A stretch of 64,000 bases of DNA from the NCBI RefSeq assembly GCF_000718135.1, contig NZ_JOEM01000008.1, positions 124,001 through 188,000 of the forward strand, in the 5' to 3' direction. Position numbers and translations under genes: made by a program. The DNA is from Streptomyces cyaneofuscatus (GTDB lineage Bacteria > Actinomycetota > Actinomycetes > Streptomycetales > Streptomycetaceae). The notes beneath the pieces were generated by a model. It saw only the letters and a list, made by a program, of their open reading frames with translations. It had not been told where the DNA came from and ran no database searches. Positions within the stretch are counted from its first letter, which is position 1. The number at the start of each line of letters is the position of its first letter. Below are positions 1-11,200 of the stretch, piece after piece.

Positions 1-1728
<1,728 letters not shown>

Positions 1729-1869
1729 CGTCTCTCCATCTGTTGCGCGGGGCCGCCGCTCCGCACACGCCTGCTGCGGCCCCGGCCCGGTCTCACCATA
1801 TTCGAACAGCGCGTTCTATTCTTGCCGCTCCGGCTCCGCACGGCAGCGGAACCGGTACATCGGCCGGCT

Positions 1870-2286
1870 TCAGCCCTTGCGCGGCTGGTTGAAGCGCAGC
1901 ATGTTGCCGGCCGGGTCGCGGAAGGCGCAGTCGCGGACACCGTACGGCTGGTCGATCGGCTCCTGGAGCACCTCGCCGCCCGCGGCGCGGATGCGTTCGA
2001 AGGTGGCGTCGACGTCGTCGGTGGAGAAGATGACGCCGCGCAGCAGGCCCTTGGCGAGCAGCTCGGCCATGGCCTGCTTGTCGGCGGCGGGGGCGTTGGG
2101 GTCGGCGAGCGGCGGTTCGAGGACGATCTCCACGTCCGGCTGTGCCGGGGAGCCGACCGTCACCCAGCGCATCCCCTCGAACCCGACGTCGTTGCGTACC
2201 TCAAGACCGAGAACGTCCCGGTAGAAGGTGAGCGCCTTGTCGTGGTCGTCGACGGCGATGAAGGTCTGTGCGAGCTTGATTTCCAT
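1870..2286 (-). CDS. VOC (glyoxalase/extradiol dioxygenase-like) family protein
   Basis: This is a 138-aa single-chain VOC protein. It begins with a beta strand (KLAQTFIAVDDHDKAL) followed by the FYRDVLGLEV helix-strand typical of vicinal oxygen chelate domains, and ends with the usual FRDPAGNMLRF strand. The start is set at the internal ATG at 2286, because longer in-frame extensions upstream run into the AraC gene and are not VOC-like. It lies 10 nt downstream of the AraC-type gene and is probably co-transcribed with it. VOC proteins include lyases, dioxygenases and antibiotic-binding proteins, and the substrate cannot be read from the sequence. Confidence 0.85.
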   Translation of the reverse strand: MEIKLAQTFIAVDDHDKALTFYRDVLGLEVRNDVGFEGMRWVTVGSPAQPDVEIVLEPPLADPNAPAADKQAMAELLAKGLLRGVIFSTDDVDATFERIRAAGGEVLQEPIDQPYGVRDCAFRDPAGNMLRFNQPRKG

Positions 2287-2296
2287 GTGGTTCACG

Positions 2297-2716
2297 CTAC
2301 GGACGGGGCGGGGCTTTCGCTTCTCCATTCCTGACCGGTCGCGTGTGGATCTTGGCGACACACGCCGGAATGGCGGCACCCTCCTCATGGGGGCGGGCCC
2401 GGTAGACGCTGGGGCTCTCGCCGACCAGCTCGGTGAAGCGGGAGCTGAACGACCCCAGCGACGTACACCCGACGGCGAAGCAGACCTCCGTCACCGACAG
2501 GTCCCCACGGCGCAGCAGCGCCTTGGCCCGCTCGATCCGGCGCGTCATGAGGTAGCTGTACGGGGTCTCGCCGTACGCGGCACGGAAGCTGCGGGAGAAA
2601 TGCCCCGGCGACATGAGCGCGCCGCGCGCCAGCGCCGGCACGTCCAGCGGCTCCGCGTAGTCACGGTCCATCCGGTCACGGGCCCGGCGCAGCCGGACGA
2701 GGTCCTCCAGCGTCAC
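2297..2716 (-). CDS. AraC-family helix-turn-helix transcriptional regulator (short)
   Basis: This 139-aa protein is essentially a stand-alone AraC/XylS DNA-binding domain. Two HTH motifs are visible: DVPALARGALMSPGHFSRSF and VTEVCFAVGCTSLGSFSSRF. No separate ligand-binding domain precedes them. The start is assigned to the GTG at 2716. An ATG at 2809 is possible but adds a poorly conserved, Arg/Ala-rich extension. It is followed 10 nt later by the VOC gene, so the two may form a regulator-effector pair. It lies just beyond the 3' end of the biosynthetic operon, on the same strand, with no clear terminator between them. Whether it controls the operon is unknown. Confidence 0.85.
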   Translation of the reverse strand: MTLEDLVRLRRARDRMDRDYAEPLDVPALARGALMSPGHFSRSFRAAYGETPYSYLMTRRIERAKALLRRGDLSVTEVCFAVGCTSLGSFSSRFTELVGESPSVYRARPHEEGAAIPACVAKIHTRPVRNGEAKAPPRP

Positions 2717-2812
2717 GGGGTCATTGTCCCACGGGTGGATCAGGAGGGCGGCGGCCCGGTGCGCGTGCGCTCCCCGTACGGCAGAACGACGTGACGGCGC
2801 ATTCGGCACTCG

Positions 2813-4138
2813 TCAGGCCAGGGCGCGGATCGCCTCGATGGTGCGGTCCACGCTGAGGGTCCCGTTCGCGCAGTCGTGCAGCAGGGCCGTCACCCGTTCG
2901 TCCTGGTGATCACGGAGAGGCGCGGGTGGTGCCTCGGGCGCTGCGGCGGGGGCAAGGGCTGGGGCGGTGGCCGGGGCAATGGCTGGAGCGGTAGCTGAGG
3001 CGGTGGCCGGAGCGATGTCGTCGCGGGTCAGGAGGTAGTCCGCCAGGGCCGCGCAGGAACGGTGCTGGAAAATGACGTCCGGCTTGACCGGAATGCCGAG
3101 GACCGTCCCGGCCCGGCGGGCCAGGCGCACGTAGATGATGGAGTTCAGGCCGAGCTGCCGGAACGACGCGTCCTCGTCGAAGCCGAGCGCCTCGTCGCCG
3201 ATCTCCGGCTGGAGGATCTCGCGCCTGATGCGCTCGATCAGGTCCCGGCGTGGGTCGGGCGCGGGCTCCTGCGCGGGCGCGGGCTCTTGCGCGGTGGTGA
3301 TCCGGTCGATGAGTGAGGTGAGCACCTTCGATTCGCCCAGTTCCGTGAAGACCGACACGCCCGCGTCCCGCAGATACCGGATGCCGTCGGTCCAGCGGAC
3401 GGGCCGGGCGATCTGCTCGGCGAGCAGTGCGCGGACTTCCTGCGCATCGGGGCCGAACGGCCGGCCGGTCACGTTGGAGATGACCGGTGTCCGCAGTCCG
3501 CCCACGTCGACCGAGGCCAGCACGGAGCGGAAGCGCTCGGCGGCCGGGGCCATCGCCGGCGCGTGGAAGGGGCCGCTGACGCGGACCGGGACGAAGGCCC
3601 GGACGCCCTCCACCTTCTCGAAGACCGGTTTGATCCGGGCCAGTTCCTCGTGGCTGCCGGAGAGCACGAACTGCTCGGGCGCGTTGTAGTTGGCGATGAC
3701 GACGCCGGTGGCATCGTGCTGCTTCAGGGTCTCCTCGACGATCTGCTCGGAGACACCGACGACTGCGGCCATCGCACCGCCGCTGACCTGGCCCATCAGT
3801 TCCGCGCGGCGTCGCACCAGCGTCAGGCCGGTTTCGAAGTCGAAGGCGCCGGCCGCGAGCAGTGCGCTGTACTCGCCGAGGCTGTGGCCCGCGAGGAAAT
3901 CCGCGGGTGGCAGGTCCTCCTGCGCCGCTGACCAGTGCAGCGCGTTGACGACGTAGATCGCGGGCTGCGCGTACACGGTCTCGGACAGCCGTCGTTGCGG
4001 GTTCTCCAGACAGAGCTCTTCGATGGGGTAGCCGAGCACCCGGTCGGCGCGGCGACGGAGGTCGGGGAACCTTCCGAACAGGCTTCGTCCCATCCCCTTC
4101 TTCTGGGTGCCCTGTCCCGGGAACACGTAGCAGCGCAT
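2813..4138 (-). CDS. Gene E: trans-acting malonyl-CoA acyltransferase fused to an ACP (AT-ACP)
   Basis: This 441-aa protein starts with a FabD-like acyltransferase at about 1-285. It has the nucleophile elbow GHSLGE (Ser86), an Arg in RRRAEL, and catalytic His192 in GPFHAP, the His/Phe context of malonyl-CoA enzymes. An ACP follows at about 297-375, with LGLNSI (Ser333) as the phosphopantetheine site. A long Ala/Pro linker follows, then a terminal helix pair (about 412-441, LLHDCANGTLSVDRTIEAI) resembling four-helix-bundle docking segments of trans-AT systems. Its ATG overlaps the stop of gene D (TGATG), so translation is coupled. The elongating modules of A, B and C lack a functional AT, so this is the likely malonyl supplier. 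An AT with a fused ACP is unusual, and the ACP may itself carry an intermediate. Confidence 0.9.
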   Translation of the reverse strand: MRCYVFPGQGTQKKGMGRSLFGRFPDLRRRADRVLGYPIEELCLENPQRRLSETVYAQPAIYVVNALHWSAAQEDLPPADFLAGHSLGEYSALLAAGAFDFETGLTLVRRRAELMGQVSGGAMAAVVGVSEQIVEETLKQHDATGVVIANYNAPEQFVLSGSHEELARIKPVFEKVEGVRAFVPVRVSGPFHAPAMAPAAERFRSVLASVDVGGLRTPVISNVTGRPFGPDAQEVRALLAEQIARPVRWTDGIRYLRDAGVSVFTELGESKVLTSLIDRITTAQEPAPAQEPAPDPRRDLIERIRREILQPEIGDEALGFDEDASFRQLGLNSIIYVRLARRAGTVLGIPVKPDVIFQHRSCAALADYLLTRDDIAPATASATAPAIAPATAPALAPAAAPEAPPAPLRDHQDERVTALLHDCANGTLSVDRTIEAIRALA

Positions 4139-5202
4139 CAGAGCCGCCCGCCCCCGAGGCCGGATCCGGCCGGCGCCGTCGGCCACTGGGGAAGCTCGGT
4201 GATCCGGACCACGGCGCACGTCCAGGTGAAGCCGGCCCCGACGCCGAGCAGCATGCAGAGGTCGCCGACGTCCACGGCGCGCTCCCGCACGAGGTGGTCG
4301 AGTCCGGCGATCTGGTCGCCCGCGCCGAGGTGGCCGACGGTGCGGCCCCAGAACCAGGTCGTGCGATCGAGGTCGATGTCGAGTGCGGCGAGGACCTCGC
4401 GCTGCAGCACAGTGCGCCCGAAGTGCGGAACGACGAACCGCGCGACGTCGCCCAGACCGATGTCCGCGTCGCGCAGGGCCCGGTCGACGCAGTCGCCGAG
4501 GCCGGCCCGGAACCGGCGGGTGAACTCGTCGAGTTCCACGTCTCCCAGGTACTGCAGTTTGCGCAGACGCAGGTCGATGGGGAGCGTGGGGTCGTGGTGA
4601 GGCGTGAAGGGCGCGTCGCCCCGGTGCAGGCGCTCCAGGGTGGGATCCGACACCGTGGAGGTGCTCAGCACCTGGGCGAAGCCGGACCTCTTGCTGAGCA
4701 CCATCGCCGAGGCGCCGTCGCCGGGGACGATGCCGATGTCGCTGTTCCAGCGGTCGATCGCCGGCCGGCTGACCTTGTCGGCGGTGGTCACCAGCGCCGC
4801 CTCGTCGTCGGTGGCCGCGAGGGAACGCGCGGCGATGTCCAGCGCGGTCATGCAGCCGTTGGAGGCGTTCTTGACCTCGAAGGCGAGCGCCGAGTGGTCC
4901 CCGAGCACTTCGCGGTGGATGTAGGAAGCGATCGGGTAGAGCTCGAGCCCTTGGAAGTACACGCAGGCGTGCAGCAGCAGCGCGATGTCCTCGGCCTGGT
5001 GACCCGACCTCTCCAGGGCGTCTCTGGCAGCGGCCACCGCCATCTCGGGCGGAGCCTCGTCCGTGGCCTCGCAGACCGACTCGAGCTGCGTGTCCTCGGC
5101 GTCCTGGGCGTCGAACCGGCCGTCGGCGACGGCTTGTTCGACCTTGGTCGCCGGGGGCAGGTAGGTCGCGGTACCCGCGATGAACAGGGCCTCTGTCTTC
5201 AC
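4138..5202 (-). CDS. Gene D: ketosynthase III-like enzyme with a non-canonical Cys-His-His active site
   Basis: This 354-aa thiolase-fold protein is of the FabH/KASIII family. Cys117 (NGCMTAL) and His260 (VVPHFGR) sit at the catalytic positions. The third residue, Asn in the GNTSAAS motif of FabH, is replaced by His291 in TVGHLGAGD. The C-terminal GVGAGFTW strand matches the family. Family members with an altered triad (CerJ/DpsC-like proteins) can transfer acyl groups or choose unusual starters rather than run normal fatty-acid initiation. The GTG at 5202 overlaps the stop of gene C by 4 nt (GTGA), and the stop overlaps the start of gene E. Likely roles are moving an acyl group between gene C's ACP and gene E's ACP, or making a starter. 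This is inference. Confidence 0.85.
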   Translation of the reverse strand: MKTEALFIAGTATYLPPATKVEQAVADGRFDAQDAEDTQLESVCEATDEAPPEMAVAAARDALERSGHQAEDIALLLHACVYFQGLELYPIASYIHREVLGDHSALAFEVKNASNGCMTALDIAARSLAATDDEAALVTTADKVSRPAIDRWNSDIGIVPGDGASAMVLSKRSGFAQVLSTSTVSDPTLERLHRGDAPFTPHHDPTLPIDLRLRKLQYLGDVELDEFTRRFRAGLGDCVDRALRDADIGLGDVARFVVPHFGRTVLQREVLAALDIDLDRTTWFWGRTVGHLGAGDQIAGLDHLVRERAVDVGDLCMLLGVGAGFTWTCAVVRITELPQWPTAPAGSGLGGGRL

Positions 5203-8200
5203 TTCTCGTTCCCTCTCAGGGTGGTGGCGTCGTGGAGCAGGAGCCCGGCGATGGCCTCGGCGGTCGGGTAGTCGAACACCAGCGTGGCGGGCAGCGTGGT
5301 GTTCAGCCGCTTGGCGAGGCGCTTGCGCAGCTGGACCATGGTGAGCGAGTCGATCCCGAGGGACCGCAGTGCCCTGTCGGCCGGCACGCTGTCGGGTCCG
5401 GGCAGGCCGAGCACGTCGGCGACCTCGCTGCGGACGAGGTCCAGCAGCACCGCCGGCCGTTCGGCTTCGGAGGCGTCCGCCAGCCGTGTGTCGAGCGACT
5501 GCGCGGGCTCGGAGGCTTCGGCCCCGCGCCCTTCCGTTGTGCGCCGCAGCAGGTCGCGCAGCAAGGGAGGCGCTTCCGCATCACCCAGCGCGTGTCGCAA
5601 CGATGCCAGTTCCAGGCGTACGGGCATCAGCTGGGTCTCGGGCCGCGCAAGTGCGACGTCCAGGGCGTTCAGGCCCTCGGTCAAGGTCAGGGCACCGATC
5701 CCCTGGCGTCGCAGGCGTCCCAGCTCGGCCTTGCCGAGGTGGGCGGTCATGCCCACTCCGGCCTGCTCCCAGAGCCCGAAGGCGAGGCTGAGCCCTGCCA
5801 GGCCCCGCTTGCGCCGGTTCGCCGCCAGGGCGTCCAGCGTCGCGTTCGCCGCGGCGTACCCGCTCTGTCCTGCCGTGCCCAGCGTTCCGGCCGCCGAGGA
5901 GAAGAGGACGAACGCGGCCAGGTCCAGCCGCTCGGTCAACTCGTCCAGCAGGCGCGCGCCCTGGACCTTGGGTGCCATCACCCGGTGCAGCCGCTCCGCG
6001 GTGAAGCCCTCCACCAGGCCGTCGTCGAGCACGCCGGCGAGGTGGAACACGGCCGTGAGGGGATGGCCCGGGTGGATCCCTTCCAGTACCGCGGCCACCG
6101 CGTCCCGGTCCGCGACGTCGCCGGCGACCAGGTCCACCCGCTCGGCGCCCGCGGCTTCGAGCTCCCGTACGAACGAGCCGGCTTCGGGGGCGTTGCCACC
6201 GCGCCGCGACAGCAGCACGAGCCGCCGCGCTCCGTGCGCGCGGACCAGGTGTGCGGCGAGCGCGCTGCCGAGCTCGCCGAGACCGCCGGTGATCAGCACG
6301 GTGCCGTCCGGGTCGAGGGCGCGTGGCAGGGTCAGTACGGTCCTGTGCTCGGCGTTCTGCCGCGCGTGGCGCAGTGCGTACGGCGCGTCGCGTACGTCGA
6401 AGGCGGTGAACGACCCCTTGTCCTGCCTCGCGTCGGGGACGGACAGGTCAGCGGCCGCCCGCGCGAAGGTGAGGTTCGCGGGCATCGGCCTGAGGGCGGC
6501 GCCGTCCACGCGGAGCTGGTCGCCGAGCGCGGCTGCCGCACCGCCCACGACCCGGTCACCGGCGTGTACGGAGGTGACGTCGCTGCCGACCTCCATGACG
6601 ATCCCCGCGAACTCCAGGCCCCGTGTGTGCTCCGGGCTCATCCCGGCGGCCCGTACCTCGACGCGGACCTCCGACGGCGCGAGCGGGTCCGACGCACCCT
6701 CGTCGTGCGGGGCGGCGATGACGTCCAGCTGGTCGTCTTCCCGCCGGTGCACGTGCCAGCCGCCTTCGTCCGGCAGGACGAGCGCGTCGACCTTCTCGAC
6801 GGTCGGCCTTGCTCGCGGCACGTGGGCTCTCCCGCCGCGCAGCACGTACTCCGGCTCGCCGCCGGTCCCGATCACGCGCGCCAGCAGCGAGAAGTCCGGG
6901 GTGCCGGGATCGAGGTCGACCAGGCGCAGGACGCGCTCAGGTTGTTCCGTACGGGCCGTGCGCACCATGCCCCACACCGCGGCATGGGCCCAGTTCCCCG
7001 CCTGGTCGTCAGGGCTCGACGACACCGCGTCACGCGTGATCCAGACAAGCTCCGTGCTCTGGAGCCGGGCATCGCCGAAGCACACCTGAAGCGCCCGCAG
7101 CGCTTCGGCGGCGCTCCGTTCCGCGTCGTCCCCCTGAGCGGACGCACGGTCAGGCAGCGCGAACAGCAGTCGCCGCGGCGCCTCCGCCCGGACATCGAGC
7201 CGCTGCACGAGGGCGTCCAGGTCGGGTACGGCATCGGCGCCGAGCCCGGCGCCCAGCTCCGCATCACCGACCACGAGGGTGCCGGCGGGGTCGGGGGTTT
7301 CGGCCTGGGGGTGTACGCGTTCGAAGCCGACGCGGTAGAGGTGCTCGGCGAACGGGTGTCCGCGACGTCGGCCGCGCTGGAACTTCAGCCTGCCGATCCG
7401 AGCCACCAGGTGGCCGGCCGGGTCGGCCAGCCACACGGTGGCCGGTGCGAGGCCCTCGTCTCCGCCGGACTCGTACGACACGCGCACGGTCAGCTCTCTG
7501 CCTGCGGCACGGAACAACTCGACGTCCGACCAGATGAACGGGACGAGTGGCCCGGGAGCCGCACCCGCCTCCATCAGACCGGCGACGACGACCTGCAGTG
7601 CCGCGTCGAACAGCGCCGGATGCAGGCCGTGGCCATCCGGATCCAGCGCGTCCGGCAGGGACACCCGCGCGTAGTAGATGCCGTCACGGCAGGCGAGTTG
7701 GCGCAGTCCCCGGAAAGCCGGGCCGTAGTCGAGCCCGTTGGCGAGGGCGCGTCCGTAGAAGGCTTCGATGTCGAGAACCCGGGCATCGGGTCCCGGCCAG
7801 TCGTCGATATCCGGGTCGATATCCGGCGGCAACGCGCCGCCGACGTGCGCGCGGGTCACGCACTCTCCGGTCACGTGCTGCTGCCAGATCAGCGGCTCAT
7901 CCGTGTCCTCGGGCTGGCTGTGGAACGCGAAGGGGCGTCGTCCGTGTGCGTCCGGGTCACCGACGGTGGCCTGGATCCGCAGCACGCGGCCCGGAAGGAG
8001 GACGACCGGCTCCAGCAGCGTCAGGTCCGCCACGGCGTCGGCGCCCGCGGTCCGGGCGGCGGACAGCGTGGCGTCGATCAAGCCCGCGCCCGGCACGTAG
8101 ACCTGCCCGCCGACGGTGTGATCGGCCAGCCACGGGCCGTCGTCGAGCGACAGCCGGCCGGTGAACAGGTGACCGCCGCCGCCGGCGAGCGCCGTGATCG

Positions 8201-11200
8201 CCTCGAACCACGGGTGGCCGTCCGCGGACCGACCGGCCGTCACCGCGGCGGGCCCGGCCGGAGGATCGCCGAGCCAGAAGCGCTGGCGCTGGAACGCGTA
8301 CGTCGGGATGTCGACCTTGCCCGCTCCGCGGGACCCGAGGACGCGCTCCCAGTCCAGGGGGAAGCCCCGCTCGAACAACGTGGCGGCCGTTCGCCAGAGC
8401 TGGTCCACACCGCCCGATCCGCCTTCGGAGGGCGGGCCGACCTCCAGGAACACTCCGAAGCCCTCGCCACGCAACCGCTCCAACGCGCGGTCGAGTCCAG
8501 CGGGCTCCGGCTCCGGCAGGTCGCGGAACCAGTGATCGCCGCCGAGCTCCGGGCCCGGCACGACCTCGCCCGTCAGGCACGAACGGAAGGGGAGGGAAGT
8601 GCGGGCAGGGACGATCCCTGGAAGCGCACCGCCGACCGCGTCCCCCGAGCGCGCGCGAGCCCGAAGGGCGACGACCCGGGCACCGTCCTCCAAACTCAAC
8701 GCCCCGCTCACCACGGCGGCGGCGACCTCGCCCTGCGCGTCGCCCACCACCGCCGCCGGCTCCACACCCCAACTGCGCCACAGCGCCGCACATCCGAGGT
8801 AGGTCGCGAACAGCGTGCACGGCAGCACATCCGGACCGTTCACGTCCTCCTCGCCGCGCAGCACCTTCAGCACGGACCAGCCGGTCAACGGCGTGAGGAC
8901 CGCGTCACACTCCGCCACGGTGTCGCGGAACACCGCACTCTGCTCGAGCAGTTGACTGTTCATCCCCGGCAACTGCACGTCCTGGCCGCCGAATACGAAG
9001 GCGATCTCCCCCGGCGCCGTGCCGGAGGAGCCGGGCTCGACCGCCCGCAGGGCTTCGGCGGCAGCGACGGCGTTCCCCGCGAAGACCACGGCGCGCGCGT
9101 CGAAGTGCGTACGGCCGACGGCGGAGGTGTAGGCGATGTCCCGCATCGACGCGGCGGGCCGCGCGTCGAGCCACTCGGCCCAGTGCCGGGCCTGCGCACG
9201 CAGGGCGGCCGCGTCGGTGCCCGATACCACCAGCGGGTGGACGAGACCGTCGTCGCCGGGCCGGTCCGCGACGACGGTCTCTGGTGCTTCTTCGATGATG
9301 ACGTGCGTGTTCGTGCCGCTGATACCGAAGGAGCTGATGCCGGCGCGACGCACCCGCCGGGTCCGCGGCCACTTCCTCGGCTGCCGCAGGAGCTCCAGTT
9401 CGCCGCCGGTCCAGTCGATCCGGGTGTTCGGCTTCTCCGCGTGGAGCGTGCTGGGCAGCCACTCGTGCTGGAGCGCCAGCACCATCTTGATGACGCCGAT
9501 GACGCCGGACGCCGCCTGGGCGTGGCCGATGTTGGACTTGGCCGATCCCAGGTGCACCGGTCGTACGCGACCCGAGAACACCGCGGCAAGGGCGCCGGCC
9601 TCGATGGGGTCGCCCAGCACGGTGCCCGTGGCGTGCGCTTCGACGGCGTCGATGTCGGACGGGGTCAGTCCCCCGTCGGCCAGGGCACTGCGGAGCAGGC
9701 GCTGCTGCGCGAGGCCGTTCGGCGCGGTGAGTCCCTGGCTTCGGCCGTCCTGGTTCATGGCGGTGCCCCGTACGACGGCCAGCACCCGGTCACCGTCGCG
9801 CCTCGCGTCCGAGAGCCGCTTGAGCACCAGGACGCCGCAGCCCTCCGCCCAGCTCGTCCCGTCGGCGTCGTCGGCGAAGCTCTTGCAGCGGCCGTCGGCC
9901 GCGAGCCCGTTGAGGCGGCTGAACTCGACGAAGATCTGCGGGGTGCTCATCACGGTCACTCCGCCGGCGAGCGCCAGGTCGCATTGGCCGCTGCGCAGCG
10001 CCTCGCACGCCAGGCGCAGGGCCACGAGCGACGAGCTGCACGCGGTGTCGATCGTGAGGGCCGGCCCGGACAGGCCGAGTGTGTAGGCCACCCGCCCGGA
10101 GATCAAGCTCGACCCGTTGCCCGTGATCTTGTAGCCGTCGCTGCTCCCGACGTCCCAGCGCCGGGCGATGTCGTAGTCCGAACTCATCGCGCCGAGGTAG
10201 ACGCCCGTGTTGCTGCCTTCGAGGGACGCGGTGCGCAGATTGGCCCGCTCGAGTGCCTCCCATACGACTTCCAGGACAAGCCGCTGCTGCGGGTCCAGGG
10301 AGAGCGCCTCACGCGGGCTGAGTCCGAAGAACGCCGCGTCGAAGTCCTCGACGTCGCGTACGAAGCCGCCCTTGCGCTCGAAGCGCCTGCCGGTGGCGGC
10401 GCGCTCCGCCTCCTCGATCGTGCCGAGATCCCACCCGTCCCAGCGCTGCGGGAACGGGGAGGAGGCTTCGCGGCCGTCGGCGAGCAGGTCCCAGAACCCT
10501 TCGGGCGTGTCGATTCCGTCCGGAAGTCGGCAGGCCATGGACACGATCACGACGGGGTCGTCATCGTCGGGCCGCAGGGGCGCCGCGGCGACGGCGGGCG
10601 AGGCTTCCGGGGCGTCGTCCTGCGTGTCCTGCGTGTGCTGCGTGTGCTGCGTGTGCTGCGTGTGCTGCGTGTGCTCTGCACCGGCGTGCGTCAGCAGCAG
10701 TGTCGCGATCGCTTGCGGTGTGGGGTAGTCGAAGGCGAGCACGGTGGGCAGCGGGATCCGTGTCCGTGCGCTGAGCCGGTTGCGCAGCTCGACCACCATG
10801 AGGGAGTCGAAACCCTGTTCGCGCAGCGTCATGCCGGGGCGCACGCCGTCCGCGGGCCGGCCGAGCAGGGCCGCGGCCTCCTCCGTGACGAGTGCGACCA
10901 CTGATCCCGGACGCTCGGGTTCGGGCAGTGCCATCACGTCCTCGCGCCACGAAGCACTGGCGGCGACCGGGATCGCGTCGTCGTGTTCGTCCAGCCAGTA
11001 GCTGCGGCGTTGGAACGCGTACGTCGGAAGGTCCGCCCTGCGCGTGCCCGAGGCCGGGAACACCCGCTGCCATGGGATCGGGACCCCTTGGGTGTGCAGC
11101 TCCGCCAGCCCCCGCAGCGCCTGTTCGATCCCGCCGTGCTCGCGGCGCAGGCTGCCCACCACGACGGCCGTCCCGTCGGCTTCGGTTCCCTGCGCCAGGG

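Noticed and set aside
8301..9023. AT2 truncation as an assembly error
   Set aside because: The deletion is in frame and the residual part has point changes (GDAQG) that a collapse would not cause. Long reads would settle it.
10624..10677. Possible CRISPR or VNTR array
   Set aside because: The 9-bp units have no spacers and encode an in-frame linker in gene C.
5232..10904. Very long plus-strand open frame (about 1890 aa) opposite gene C
   Set aside because: It is a shadow caused by extreme GC3 bias on the coding strand. Its product is low-complexity (R/G/V/E-rich) with no domain, while the minus-strand frame has a full PKS.
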